Shown: positions 33,345-42,815, counted from the stretch's first letter. The stretch is DNA of 64,000 bases from JBMNFB01 sp050949085 (GCA_050949085.1 JBMNFB010000001.1:620001-684000); one strand, 5' to 3'. Program-made: numbers and translations. The notes: a model not told the origin generated them from the letters alone.

Positions 33345-35510
33345 TTAGCGCTCCAGACGGAGCATGCGCATCAGGATGGCAGCGCATTGTGCGTTAGTCG
33401 CCGTGCTGCGGGCGTTGATCCGGTTATTCGCATCAGGAGTCAGCAGGCCCAGTCCCCTGGCAATGGCAACATGCCCCAGGTGATCGATCTCGGCTACATC
33501 CGCTACATCCAACTTGTAAATGCCCTGGATAGCGGCCACTTTCTCATAGCCAAAGGCTCGCACCGCAAAGACGGCCAGTTGATCGCGGGTGAGAGGTTTG
33601 GCGGTGTCCGTATCCTCACCTGGCAGGATTAAGCCAGCACCGATCGCCGCCGCAACCGCACCAGCCTGTGGCTGGTCGGCAGCCTCCAGCGCCCAGCGCG
33701 GGAAGGGGATGATCGGGTAGTCGATATTCCAGCCAGCTGCCCGGGACAGCATCTCCAGCCAGTTGCCGACTGAACTGTCCTGATCAGGGTTGAACTTGCC
33801 GCCTGCGGCCTGGATAATACCTACTCTGGCCAGGTACATGATGTCGTCTTCTGCCCAGTGGCCAGCGACGTCATCTGGCAGTTCGGGTTCTTCCGGCAAC
33901 GGCTCTCCGCGCCAGTTCAGCGGCGCCATGTCCGTTACGTCGAACAGGCCGCTAGTTACCGGTGTGAGACGCCAGGTCAGACAGACTTTCTCCACCGGCC
34001 GCGGATAGGGCTCGCCTGGCTTCACTTCCGGGTACTCGGTGACCAGACGATATTCCATGTAGAACGGGTTGTTTTCGATCAACTTGTCGTAGGCCTCATC
34101 CAGCGGCAGTGCGGCAGCAGCGCTGGGGAAATCGGTTTCAAACCAGCGTAGCGTGTAGCTTGTCACAGCTGGCGCTTCGTCATTACGCACGCTGACAGTG
34201 AAGTAGTTAGTCGGGAAGGGAATCCCCTCGACCAGGCGGCGATAGGTAAAGTAGTAGCTGAGAGGCAGCTTACCGTCGGCGCCGACCTCTGGCATCGTCA
34301 CCAGTTCTACTTCAGCCAGTTTTTCCGCATTCAACCCCTCGATGTAGTTCCGAGCCAGCTCCTCCGCCTCCTCTGGCGTCAGAGTGCCTTCCTCCGGCTT
34401 GTTCTCTGGATCAGTACGCTCGTAGTGGCTGAAACCATAGATCTCGCCTGTCTCGGCGTTGAGACTGACGCGATAGACATCATACGGCTCTGCCTGATAG
34501 AAGCTGAGCTGCCAGACGCGGTGTAACGGGAACTGCCCATCCCGGTAAAGGTTGGCTTGCTCCAGCTCAATGGCCTCGGGGATGTCGAAGGTCTCGCGCG
34601 CCTGCGCCTCCGCCTCTTCTTTGGTCAGCAGGGAATCGATGAACTCGATCTCCGCCAACTCCTCGGGAGTGAACTCGGGAGCCGGGGTCTTGGTGCTATC
34701 CTCGGCTACATGAGCGCCGAACCGATAGTAGTAGCCCTCCTTCAGCTCACCGCTGATGGCGTCGACATAGATGTTGTTCAGTCCGGGATAGTAGTAAGCG
34801 AGGAAAGGCTGGCCGTTGTCCCCTTTCTCCGGACTGCGCCAGAGGTACTGCAGTTCCAGCTCCCCTTCTGCCTTGAGGACTGCGGCAGCCTGCGCGGCAT
34901 CGATGGCCTTGTCCGGTGAGGGGAACTCAACTTCCTGCCAGTTTACCTGATAGGCTTCTACCTCGGCGGTGTCCAGGTTGACCGTTACAGTGATGTAGTT
35001 ACCAGGGAAGGGCACCTCATGTGCATAGCGCACAAAGCGAAAGGCAGCCCTGATCGGCCAACTGCGCTTGGAGAGCGTAGGTCGCTGTATCTCCACTTCT
35101 TCGTAACGGCACTGACTGAGCTTCTCCGGGACAAGTCGCTTCACGAAGCTCTCAGCGATCTCGCGTCCCTCTTCCTGGGTATACTGCGGAATAGGGGCGT
35201 ATTCTACGTTGGAATCTGGTTGACGGTACCAGTTGAATCCGAGCACTTCTCCGCTCCTGGCATCAACCACGACTGCGACCTCGTCGCTTTCAGTGCGCGC
35301 ATACCAGCGCAGGCTCCAGTAGGCGCGATCTTCACCGTCCACCAGCTGGCTGACAAACTCACCCTCGGGAAAACTGACGTCGGGGAGAGTAGCGCGAGCG
35401 ATGGTAATGGCCTCGGGCAGACTGATCTCAGTCGCTGCCAGTGCTGTGCCTGGCAGCACGCTAAACACCAGCATCACAGCCAGGAACACAACCGATAAAC
35501 GACGCAACAA
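33345..35510 (-). CDS. Secreted YcdB/YcdC-domain protein with S-layer homology domain
   Basis: 721 residues: a signal peptide (about 1-25), then tandem YcdB/YcdC (PepSY-like) repeats, recognisable from repeated pairs such as GNYITVTVNLDTAEVEAYQV and TNYFTVSVRNDEAP. The C-terminal about 170 residues form S-layer homology modules beginning VAGHWAEDDIMYLARVGIIQ. It should sit on the cell wall, anchored through the SLH region to secondary polymers. Tandem TTG codons at 35510 serve as start, eight bases after GGAGG; the ATG inside that spacer is out of frame. Function of the YcdB repeats is not known; PepSY folds often inhibit or chaperone peptidases. Confidence 0.85.
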   Translation of the reverse strand: MLRRLSVVFLAVMLVFSVLPGTALAATEISLPEAITIARATLPDVSFPEGEFVSQLVDGEDRAYWSLRWYARTESDEVAVVVDARSGEVLGFNWYRQPDSNVEYAPIPQYTQEEGREIAESFVKRLVPEKLSQCRYEEVEIQRPTLSKRSWPIRAAFRFVRYAHEVPFPGNYITVTVNLDTAEVEAYQVNWQEVEFPSPDKAIDAAQAAAVLKAEGELELQYLWRSPEKGDNGQPFLAYYYPGLNNIYVDAISGELKEGYYYRFGAHVAEDSTKTPAPEFTPEELAEIEFIDSLLTKEEAEAQARETFDIPEAIELEQANLYRDGQFPLHRVWQLSFYQAEPYDVYRVSLNAETGEIYGFSHYERTDPENKPEEGTLTPEEAEELARNYIEGLNAEKLAEVELVTMPEVGADGKLPLSYYFTYRRLVEGIPFPTNYFTVSVRNDEAPAVTSYTLRWFETDFPSAAAALPLDEAYDKLIENNPFYMEYRLVTEYPEVKPGEPYPRPVEKVCLTWRLTPVTSGLFDVTDMAPLNWRGEPLPEEPELPDDVAGHWAEDDIMYLARVGIIQAAGGKFNPDQDSSVGNWLEMLSRAAGWNIDYPIIPFPRWALEAADQPQAGAVAAAIGAGLILPGEDTDTAKPLTRDQLAVFAVRAFGYEKVAAIQGIYKLDVADVAEIDHLGHVAIARGLGLLTPDANNRINARSTATNAQCAAILMRMLRLER

Positions 35511-35644
35511 TAATCATACCTCCTCTGCGAGTTTCTCCAATTCTCAGACGCATGTTCATACCAGAATGTTCCCCACAACCCCGTGATTTCCTGCTATTTT
35601 GCCAGTTTGCTGAGGAAAGGTATGAGGACGGCAGGTGATTCTTC

Positions 35645-36100
35645 TTGGATCTGAAAGAGTATGAGAGGAAGCGCGACTTCTTGCGCACGCCGGAACCGAG
35701 GGGGGCCAAGTCAGGCGAAGCGGCGGTTACACACGCATCGTATCCGCGATTTGTGATACAGGAGCATCATGCCACCAGCTTGCACTGGGACCTAAGGCTC
35801 GAAAGGGATGGCGTATTAAAGAGCTGGGCCATCCCCAAGGGGATCCCGCTGCGCCCCAAGCTGAAGCGGCTAGCGGTACAGGTGGAGGATCATCCCCTGG
35901 ATTACATCAACTTTGAAGGGACAATTCCAGAGGGCAACTACGGAGCCGGGCAGGTGTTCATCTGGGACCGCGGACATTATGCTGCGGCAGAGTACACCGA
36001 GAACAAGATCGAGCTGGCCATGCTGGGCCAGCGCATCAAGGGTGGCTACAAGCTGGTGCGCACCGACGGCAACTCCTGGCTGTTTTTCATGCTGGAGTAA
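35645..36100 (+). CDS. LigD-type 3'-phosphoesterase domain protein
   Basis: 151 residues forming the phosphoesterase domain normally found at the N-terminus of DNA ligase D. The metal/catalytic region FVIQEHHATSLHWDLRLERD and the later EGNYGAGQVFIWDRGHY are intact. The enzyme trims ribonucleotide or phosphate groups from 3' ends during non-homologous end joining. Ligase and polymerase domains are absent, so this is the stand-alone form known from some archaea and Firmicutes. No Ku gene lies in the window. The TTG start follows AGGTG by about eight bases. Confidence 0.92.
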   Translation: MDLKEYERKRDFLRTPEPRGAKSGEAAVTHASYPRFVIQEHHATSLHWDLRLERDGVLKSWAIPKGIPLRPKLKRLAVQVEDHPLDYINFEGTIPEGNYGAGQVFIWDRGHYAAAEYTENKIELAMLGQRIKGGYKLVRTDGNSWLFFMLE

Positions 36101-36111
36101 GGGAATAGCTA

Positions 36112-36137
36112 AGGGGAAGGCACGCTTGCCCTCCCCT
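36112..36137. terminator. Stem-loop terminator between convergent genes
   Basis: AGGGG-AA-GGC and GCC-CT-CCCCT pair around ACGCTT with one mismatch, between the phosphoesterase and adenine deaminase genes. Confidence 0.55.
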
Positions 36138-36145
36138 CGTGTTCC

Positions 36146-37960
36146 CTACTCGCCCACACGCTCGGCCACAATCAAGTCTACAAACTCAAAATTCACTGTG
36201 TCCACCAGGCCACGGTTGGTCAAGCGCAGCTCCGGCAGAACTGCCAGGGCCAGGAGCGACATTGTCATAAACGGTGAGGCTAGCTGACAGCCTAGCTCCT
36301 TCCAGGCCAGGTCTAGCCGAGTCACAGCGTCCGCTACCTGTTCTAGCGGCTGATCAGACATCAGGCCGGCGATGGGCAGAGGCAGCAACGCTAGCACCTG
36401 GCCATCGCGCACAGCGATCATGCCGCCGCCCACCTCAGCCAGTTTGTTTCCAGCCAGTGCCATGTCGTCATCGTTGGTGCCGACAATCAACAGGTTGTGA
36501 CTATCATGCGCCACCGTAGAGGCCACGGCGCCCGACTGAAGCCCGAAGCCGCTCACCAGCCCCAGACCAATCGTTCCCGTCTTGTGGTGGCGCTCCACCA
36601 CCGCCGCCTTGGCGATGTCGAGCTGGGGATCGAGTTGAACAAATCCATCCTCCACGGGCAGCACCGTCTGCACTGCGTTGGTGCCTACCTTGGCCTCCAT
36701 GATCTGCATCACCCGCGCCAGCACCGCCGTCGTCGCCGGATTGCTCACCGGAATGGCGAAGTCAACCGGCAGCAACGGTGCCGTCAGGTGCACCGAATCC
36801 CGGACAACGCCCGGGTAAGCAAACTGCACAACGTCCACCTGCATCTCTCCCTGGGCGGCCACCAGCTCACCGTTGATAATAACCTTATCCACGGCTACCT
36901 GAGTTAGGTCCGAAAGCAATAGAATATCAGCCCATTTGCCGGGTGACACGCTGCCCAGATCGCGGGAGATGCCGAAGCATTCTGCTACGTTGATGGTCAC
37001 CATCTGGATGGCTGTGATCGGGTTTACCCCTTCCTGAATCGCCCGCCGCACAATATGGTCCAGATGCCCATCATGCAGGAGGGTATGAGGATGCGTATCA
37101 TCACTGACCAGCGTTGCAAAGCGGGTATCGATCCGCTCTTCGGTAATGCTGCGCACCGTGTCCTTTACATCATGCCAGGCCGAACCTTCTCGCAACTGCG
37201 CGTACATGCCCAGACGCATCTTGGTCAAAGCGTCAATTTTTCGCACCGATTCATGATCAGCCCGCACGCCGGCGGCTATGTATGCGTTCAGATCCCTGCC
37301 CGTTTCCGGCAGAGAAAAATGTCCGGTGATGATTTTGTTCGCGCGCAGTGTGGCCTGCAGCTCCTGATGCATCAGCTGATCACCCGAGATGACGCCGGGG
37401 AAGTTCATCATCTCGCCGAGGCCGATCACCTCCGGCCAACCCATCGCCTCCTGCACCTCGTCCGGCCCGATGCTGGCGCCGGTATCTTCAAAGCCCGGGG
37501 CAGCTGGCACGCAGGAAGGCATGGCCACATAGACGCGCAGCGGTACCCGGCGCCCCTCTTCGATCATCAGGCGCAGGCCGTCCATGCCCAATACATTGGT
37601 GATCTCATGCGGGTCCATCATGATCGCCGTCGTGCCGCGTGGAACCACAGCCTTGGCATACTCGCTGACAGTGATCATGCTGCTTTCCACATGAATGTGT
37701 CCGTCCATAAACCCGGGCACAATGTACTTGCCGCTGGCGTCAATCATCCTGGTTTGCTCGCCAATAGTATGCCGGGCATCGCCAACCAAAGCGATGCGTC
37801 CGGCGACGATAGCCACGTCCACGCCTTCCTGGATCTCGCCAGTGTTGACGTTGACCAACCGACCGCCGCTGATCACTAGGTCAGCGGGTCGGCGCCCCAT
37901 CGCCACAGCTACCAGCTGCTGTGTAACCTCAGCCAGTTGATATCTCTTCTGCAACTGCAC
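36146..37960 (-). CDS. ade: Adenine deaminase
   Basis: 604 residues, matching the metal-dependent bacterial adenine deaminase family (Ade/AdeC). Conserved blocks are GFMDGHIHVESSM (metal histidines), the DPHEITNV segment, GHFSLP, VSDDTHPHTLLHDGHLDH, and the C-terminal VAHDSHNLLIVGTNDDDM. It converts adenine to hypoxanthine and ammonia in purine salvage. GTG 37960 is taken as start because GGAG precedes it by seven bases and homology begins a few residues later; an in-frame extension to 38206 would run into the next gene. Monocistronic by position. Confidence 0.95.
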   Translation of the reverse strand: MQLQKRYQLAEVTQQLVAVAMGRRPADLVISGGRLVNVNTGEIQEGVDVAIVAGRIALVGDARHTIGEQTRMIDASGKYIVPGFMDGHIHVESSMITVSEYAKAVVPRGTTAIMMDPHEITNVLGMDGLRLMIEEGRRVPLRVYVAMPSCVPAAPGFEDTGASIGPDEVQEAMGWPEVIGLGEMMNFPGVISGDQLMHQELQATLRANKIITGHFSLPETGRDLNAYIAAGVRADHESVRKIDALTKMRLGMYAQLREGSAWHDVKDTVRSITEERIDTRFATLVSDDTHPHTLLHDGHLDHIVRRAIQEGVNPITAIQMVTINVAECFGISRDLGSVSPGKWADILLLSDLTQVAVDKVIINGELVAAQGEMQVDVVQFAYPGVVRDSVHLTAPLLPVDFAIPVSNPATTAVLARVMQIMEAKVGTNAVQTVLPVEDGFVQLDPQLDIAKAAVVERHHKTGTIGLGLVSGFGLQSGAVASTVAHDSHNLLIVGTNDDDMALAGNKLAEVGGGMIAVRDGQVLALLPLPIAGLMSDQPLEQVADAVTRLDLAWKELGCQLASPFMTMSLLALAVLPELRLTNRGLVDTVNFEFVDLIVAERVGE

Positions 37961-38024
37961 ACCCTCTCTCCTGCTCACTGTATTTATCGTGCCGTATTGT
38001 TCGAACCGCCCAAATAGATGAGTG

Positions 38025-38876
38025 CTATGCCTTTTCTGCAGTATCGCCCCAGAGCGAGAGAACCTCCAGCCTGGGTTCCTCACAGCTGCCATAGAAGCGG
38101 CTGGGTGAGCGAGCTGGCAGCGAGCATACCGCCACTTCCAGGCCTGCTGCCCGCAGCCGCCTCTCCACCACCCCGCTGGCCAGCTCGGGCAGGTTGCACT
38201 CTTCACTCAGATGAGCCAGACAGATGCTCTTCGCGCCATGAGAGAGGTGGACCAGGGCGTCCGCCGCCTGTTCGTTGGAAAGGTGCCCATACTGGCCCAG
38301 CACCCGCTGCTTCAACGACCAGAGACGAGCAGAGCTCTGCTCCATCTCCACATCATGGTTAGCCTCGAAAATGTAATACTGGCAGCCGCGCAGCGCCTGC
38401 AGCAGGTCGGCAGTCATCTGGCCAAGGTCGGTGACGATAGCCAGTCTTTCTGTCTCGCTGGCGATGGTGAAGCATAACGCCCCCGCCGCATCATGCAGCT
38501 TGGGATAACCGGTAATGCAGAGGTCGCCGATGACCACACCCTGGCCGGCATACAGCCGATGGCATCGGGAGTGATCTAGCTGTCCGCAGCCTGCTCGAAA
38601 CATCTCGCGCCAGGTCGGAGTGCTGGCGTAGGAGTCGATACCATAGCGTGTCGCGAAAGGACGCTTGATCAGATAGGAGGCAATATGGTCACGGTGAGCA
38701 TGCGTAATAAAGATGCCCTGCAGCGTCTCCGGTTCCACACCCAGCGAGCGCAGCGTCCGCTCCAGGCGGCGCAGCGGGATCCCGGCGTCCACCAGAATGC
38801 GGGTGCCTCCACCGCTCTCTATATAGTAACAATTGCCTGCACTGCTGCTGGCTAGAGAACAAAAGCGAATACTCAC
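38025..38876 (-). CDS. Metallo-beta-lactamase-fold hydrolase, WalJ/YycJ-like
   Basis: 283 residues with the metallo-beta-lactamase motifs: THAHRDH, the histidine in GYPKLHD, VTDLGQ, and a late CLAHLSEECN. The N-terminus RFCSLASSSAGNCYYIESGG and the length match YycJ/WalJ, a probable nuclease that in Bacillus links replication and cell-wall signalling. The usual walRK two-component partners are not beside it, so the assignment rests on sequence alone. GTG 38876 has AAAGGAACC upstream. Confidence 0.88.
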   Translation of the reverse strand: MSIRFCSLASSSAGNCYYIESGGGTRILVDAGIPLRRLERTLRSLGVEPETLQGIFITHAHRDHIASYLIKRPFATRYGIDSYASTPTWREMFRAGCGQLDHSRCHRLYAGQGVVIGDLCITGYPKLHDAAGALCFTIASETERLAIVTDLGQMTADLLQALRGCQYYIFEANHDVEMEQSSARLWSLKQRVLGQYGHLSNEQAADALVHLSHGAKSICLAHLSEECNLPELASGVVERRLRAAGLEVAVCSLPARSPSRFYGSCEEPRLEVLSLWGDTAEKA

Positions 38877-38934
38877 TGGTCTGGTTCCTTTCTCCCGTGG
38901 GTCATGATCAGCATCTCGGGGCGCACCCAGCAGG

Positions 38935-40329
38935 TCAGGCCAGATGAACTCGCTCCTGCAACCAGGCAGTCAGTTCTGCTATTGGCAGGCGAACCTGCTC
39001 CATACTGTCGCGGTCACGGATGGTAACAGCACCGTCCTCCAGCGAATCGAAATCGAAAGTCACACAGTACGGGGTGCCAATCTCGTCCTGGCGACGGTAT
39101 CGTTTGCCGATGCTACCGGTGACATCGTACTCGCAGGCAAACTGTCTGCGCAGCTGGTCGTACAGCGCGCGGGCAGGCTCATCCAGCTTCTTGCTCAGCG
39201 GCAACACCGCCACCTTCACCGGCGCAACAGCGGGATGAAAGTGCAGGACGGTGCGCACATCGTTATTGTCCAGCTCCTGCTCCTCATAGGCATCGATCAA
39301 CACCGCCAGCAGCAGCCGCTCCACACCCACCGAGGGCTCGATGCAGTAAGGAACATAACGCTCGTTGGTCTCTGGATCCAGATAACTCAAGTCCACGCCA
39401 GACGCGGACTGATGGGCCTTCAGATCGAAATCCGTACGGTCAGCGATACCCCAGAGCTCACCCCAGCCAAAGGGGAACCTGTATTCCACATCGGTAGTGG
39501 CCCGGCTATAGTGGGAAAGCTCTTCCGGCTCGTGATCGCGGAGGCGCAGGTTCTTTTCCTGCAGGCCGATGGACAGTAGCCAATCTTTGCAGAAGCCGCG
39601 CCAATAATCGAACCACTCCAAGCCCTCGTCCGGCTTGCAGAAAAACTCCAGTTCCATCTGTTCGAATTCGCGGGTGCGGAAGATGAAGTTTCCCGGCGTG
39701 ATCTCGTTGCGGAACGACTTGCCGATCTGGCCGATACCGAAAGGCAGCTTCTTGCGTGTCGTGCGCAGCACGTTCTTGAAGTTAACAAAGATTCCCTGAG
39801 CTGTTTCCGGCCGCAGAAAAATCTCCGCCCGAGAATCCTCGGTAACGCCCTGAAACGTTTTGAACATCAGGTTAAAATGACGGATGTCGGTAAAATTGTG
39901 GGCTCCACAGCTGGGGCAGGCGACGGCCTTCTCGTCAATCATAGCTTTCAGCTGCTCGTTGTCGAGGCCTTCCAGGTGCAGAACCTCGCCCTGCTGCGCC
40001 GCATACTCCTCCAGCAGGTGGTCCGCCCGGAAGCGGGCGCGGCATTGGCGACAGTCCAGCAGCGGGTCAGCGAAGCTGCTCAGGTGCCCGGAAACCTCCC
40101 AGGTCTGACGGTTCATTAGGATGGCAGAGTCAAGACCGACGTTATAGGGCGACTCCCGCACGAACTTCTGCCACCAGGCCTGCTTGATGTTGTTCTTCAG
40201 CTCCACTCCCAGCGGGCCGTAGTCCCAGGTGTTGGCCAGGCCGCCATAAATCTCGGAGCCGGCATATACAAACCCGCGCGACTTACAGAGCGCCACCAGC
40301 TTTTCCATGGTCACTTGTTGCGACATCAT
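38935..40329 (-). CDS. glyS: Glycyl-tRNA synthetase, single-chain class
   Basis: 464 residues, the homodimeric (archaeal/eukaryotic-like) glycyl-tRNA synthetase used by many Firmicutes instead of the alpha2beta2 enzyme. Class II features are visible: LRPETAQGIFVNFKNV, FRNEITPGNFIFRTREFEQM and the C-terminal anticodon-binding region starting APVKVAVLPLSKK. It charges tRNA-Gly. ATG 40329 lies seven bases after AAGGAG. Expression is controlled by the T-box leader immediately upstream, whose specifier reads glycine. Confidence 0.97.
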   Translation of the reverse strand: MMSQQVTMEKLVALCKSRGFVYAGSEIYGGLANTWDYGPLGVELKNNIKQAWWQKFVRESPYNVGLDSAILMNRQTWEVSGHLSSFADPLLDCRQCRARFRADHLLEEYAAQQGEVLHLEGLDNEQLKAMIDEKAVACPSCGAHNFTDIRHFNLMFKTFQGVTEDSRAEIFLRPETAQGIFVNFKNVLRTTRKKLPFGIGQIGKSFRNEITPGNFIFRTREFEQMELEFFCKPDEGLEWFDYWRGFCKDWLLSIGLQEKNLRLRDHEPEELSHYSRATTDVEYRFPFGWGELWGIADRTDFDLKAHQSASGVDLSYLDPETNERYVPYCIEPSVGVERLLLAVLIDAYEEQELDNNDVRTVLHFHPAVAPVKVAVLPLSKKLDEPARALYDQLRRQFACEYDVTGSIGKRYRRQDEIGTPYCVTFDFDSLEDGAVTIRDRDSMEQVRLPIAELTAWLQERVHLA

Positions 40330-40365
40330 GTTCACTCTCCTTCAGGTCCGTATGTAAAACAAAAA

Positions 40366-40570
40366 CAGGCCACAACACCCCGTAAGGGACGAAAGGCCTG
40401 TGCTTCCGCGGTTCCACCCTTGTTGGTCTGCTGCGCCTGGCAGACCCACCTCAATTTACGATAGCTCAAGAGCGCCACTCACCAGTCGCCGCTACCAGGC
40501 TCGCACCATCCCTGGCTCGCTTTTGCCGCTGGCTGGTGTTCCTCTCCCTCATCGCCAGTTTTCAGCTGTT
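40366..40570 (-). ncRNA. T-box riboswitch, glycine-specific
   Basis: The minus strand carries the T-box sequence AGGGTGGAACCGCGG (40420-40406) and a terminator made of CAGGCC (40371-40366) and GGCCTG (40400-40395) followed by TTTTTG. Further 5' is the stem I distal loop GGTGCGAGCC. GGC at 40490-40488, on the 3' side of stem I, is the likely specifier codon. Uncharged tRNA-Gly would favour antitermination and synthesis of the synthetase. Confidence 0.95.
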
Positions 40571-40576
40571 TTGATA

Positions 40577-40605
40577 ATCTTAGCAATGCCGGATTACCAA
40601 GTCAA
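40577..40605 (-). promoter_or_regulatory. Promoter of the T-box/glyS transcript
   Basis: TTGACT (40605-40600), 17 bases, TAAGAT (40582-40577) on the minus strand, placing the transcript start just before the T-box leader. Confidence 0.7.
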
Positions 40606-40642
40606 GGGCGGTTTCGCCTGCAACCGACCAAGGAACGCTTGC

Positions 40643-40671
40643 TTGCTAATGGCGTGCAGTACCGATATAAT
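40643..40671 (+). promoter_or_regulatory. Promoter of the FMN-binding protein gene
   Basis: TTGCTA (40643-40648), 17 bases, perfect TATAAT (40666-40671). It is divergent from the glyS promoter. Confidence 0.7.
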
Positions 40672-40758
40672 AAACTATGTTATTGCACCACAATACGAAG
40701 GTTTCCTCAGGTGACTAGATTGTCAACAGATAACCATGCGCAGGGGGGCGGAATTTCA

Positions 40759-41859
40759 GTGCAAGACATGATGAAAATTGGTATCACTTTGGCTCTGGTT
40801 TGTGCCATTGCGGCTGGTGCATTGGCCCTGACCAACAGCGCTACCGCTGGAATCATCGAACAGAGAAAAGCAGATGAATTACAGAGGATGCTGACAGAGC
40901 TTCTGCCCAGTGCCTCCACCTTCGAACCGATCACCACAGAAGATGGCGCCATGTATTATCTCGCATACAAGGGTGATGATGTAGCAGGTGCGATTATGGT
41001 CGGCCAGGCGACTGGCTATGGCGGGCCACTGCAACTGTTAGTTTCCATTGACCAGGACGGGGTGATCAAGCAGACCAGGGTCCTTGCTCACGGCGAGACT
41101 ATCGGTATCGGCACCCGCGCCACCGAACCAGATTTTCTTGATCAATTCATCAATCATTCGACCGATGCGCGCCCGGTCGCCGGCCAGACCGTCGACCTGA
41201 TTCAGGGGGCGACAATCAGCAGCCGGGCGATGATGGCCGCCATTAACGACGCGCTGGATACCTTTGCGGCTAACGTTATGGGTGAAGAGGAGGAGACTAT
41301 CAACCTGGCTCGTGTGCCCAACGGCACTTACCAGGGCGAGGCCGATGGTTTCCTGGGCCCGATTAAGGTCACCGTAACGGTTGCGGACGGCAAGATCACC
41401 AAGGTCGTGGTGGATTCCCATAACGATACGCCAGAAATTGCTGGTGCAGCAGTTGACGCAATCCCCGACCGTATTGTTGAGGAGCAGAACTGGAAGGTTG
41501 ACGCGGTTTCCGGGGCTACCTTTACCAGTAAGGGAATCATGGATGCTGTCAAGGCTGCCCTACCTGACACCAGCCTCAAGCTGGAGCAGATCGCTGACGG
41601 GACTCATGCCGGGGAAGCCGAGGGCTTCTTAGGGCCAATGAAGGTAGAAGTAACCATCTCCGACGGCAAGATTACAGAGGTTAAGGTGGTTTCGCACGCG
41701 GACACCCCCGACATCGCCAACCCGGCTCTCTCTGAGCTGCGTGACCGCATGGTTGAGCAGCAGACGTGGGAAGTCGACGCCGTGTCCGGGGCTACCTACT
41801 CCAGCAAAGGCTTCGTCCAGGCAGTAATCAACGCTCTGGAGAACGCGCCCCTGCGTTAA
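40759..41859 (+). CDS. Membrane-anchored protein with three FMN-binding domains, RnfG-like
   Basis: 366 residues from GTG 40759. The N-terminus MMKIGITLALVCAIAAGA is an anchor like that of RnfG. Three FMN_bind domains follow (about 40-165, 185-270 and 280-365). Domains 2 and 3 carry DAVSGATFTS and DAVSGATYSS, matching the site where the flavin transferase ApbE attaches FMN to threonine. Domain 1 has DLIQGATISS, with glutamine in place of the usual serine/threonine before Gly. No other Rnf subunit is adjacent. It probably carries electrons at the outer membrane face, as in Rnf or flavin-based extracellular electron transfer. Confidence 0.87.
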   Translation: MQDMMKIGITLALVCAIAAGALALTNSATAGIIEQRKADELQRMLTELLPSASTFEPITTEDGAMYYLAYKGDDVAGAIMVGQATGYGGPLQLLVSIDQDGVIKQTRVLAHGETIGIGTRATEPDFLDQFINHSTDARPVAGQTVDLIQGATISSRAMMAAINDALDTFAANVMGEEEETINLARVPNGTYQGEADGFLGPIKVTVTVADGKITKVVVDSHNDTPEIAGAAVDAIPDRIVEEQNWKVDAVSGATFTSKGIMDAVKAALPDTSLKLEQIADGTHAGEAEGFLGPMKVEVTISDGKITEVKVVSHADTPDIANPALSELRDRMVEQQTWEVDAVSGATYSSKGFVQAVINALENAPLR

Positions 41860-41883
41860 TCGCTGCCTCATCCGATAGAACTA

Positions 41884-41909
41884 AGAGGCGAGCCGCCTGG
41901 CTCGCCTCT
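41884..41909. terminator. Bidirectional terminator
   Basis: AGAGGCGAGCC (41884-41894) and GGCTCGCCTCT (41899-41909) pair perfectly around GCCT, followed by TTTCTCTT on the plus strand. It separates convergent genes. Confidence 0.9.
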
Positions 41910-41924
41910 TTTCTCTTCACGTTC

Positions 41925-42815
41925 CTAAACCAGTTCGCCCCTGGCCACCAGTTCAACCTTCCCCCCCACCAGAACCCTGATGCTGGCTCCAGCATCCTCA
42001 GCCTGAAGCAGCAACAGCGAAGGACGTCCGATCTCATAGCCCTGCTCGGCGCGGGCTTGTACGCATGACTGCCCAAAATAGCGATGTCTAGCCAGATAGC
42101 CAGCCAGGCAACCGTTAGCACTACCGGTGGCTGGGTCCTCAGGGATTCCCAGATAGTCGGTGAAAACACGCACATTGAGATCGTTAGCGGCGTGGTACGT
42201 CTCGGGGGCGAAAACTAGCACATCCTTGGCCTCGGTGCGCTCTAGTAGCTCCAGCAGCGCGCGGGTGTTGGTCCGGCACTGCCGAACCGCGGCCAGGTCG
42301 CGCAGGGGCACGATCACGAACGGCAGGCCGGTGGAGACCTCCTGAATCGGGAAGCGGGCATCGATTTGCTCAGGCTCAATACCCAGAACCGGGGCGATCT
42401 CCTCTGCCGTGAGGCGCTGGCCGAACTGGGGGGGCTTTTGCTCCATCCAGAGCACGTCGGGCACCCCAGAGGCATGGTAGCTGAACATCACTGGAATCTG
42501 CCCCACGCCCAGGTTGAGCAATACTCGTTCCACCGGCCGCCGGATGACCTCCTGTTGAATCAGCCAGGCAGTTCCCAGCGTGGGGTGACCTGCAAACGCC
42601 ACCTCCGCGCCTGGCGTAAAGATACGAACATCATAGCCGCCGTTGCGCTGCTCGTCCGAGGTGATGAAGGTGGTCTCCGAGTAGTTCATCTCCACCGTCA
42701 GCTCCTGCATCTCCTCCTTCGATAGGCCTGCTGCATCGCGGATGACGGCCAGCTGATTTCCGGCATACTTTCGCTCCGCAAATACGTCCAGAATGTAAAA
42801 TCTGCGATTCGCCAA
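41925..42815 (-). CDS. PhzF-family isomerase-like protein
   Basis: 296 residues with the PhzF fold signatures: LDVFAERKYAGNQLAVI at the N-terminus, MNYSETTFI with the catalytic glutamate, FAGHPTLGTAWLI, and EDPATGSANGCLAGYL. PhzF in phenazine makers isomerises a dihydroanthranilate, but most family members belong to no phenazine pathway and their substrate is unknown; none of the other phz genes is here. A TTG start lies about eight bases after GAGGAGG. Monocistronic, flanked by the terminator at 41884 and the tRNA gene. Confidence 0.9.
   Translation of the reverse strand: MANRRFYILDVFAERKYAGNQLAVIRDAAGLSKEEMQELTVEMNYSETTFITSDEQRNGGYDVRIFTPGAEVAFAGHPTLGTAWLIQQEVIRRPVERVLLNLGVGQIPVMFSYHASGVPDVLWMEQKPPQFGQRLTAEEIAPVLGIEPEQIDARFPIQEVSTGLPFVIVPLRDLAAVRQCRTNTRALLELLERTEAKDVLVFAPETYHAANDLNVRVFTDYLGIPEDPATGSANGCLAGYLARHRYFGQSCVQARAEQGYEIGRPSLLLLQAEDAGASIRVLVGGKVELVARGELV

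Noticed and set aside
37961..38206. In-frame extension of adenine deaminase
   Set aside because: It overlaps the neighbouring hydrolase gene, and family homology and ribosome binding site point to GTG 37960.
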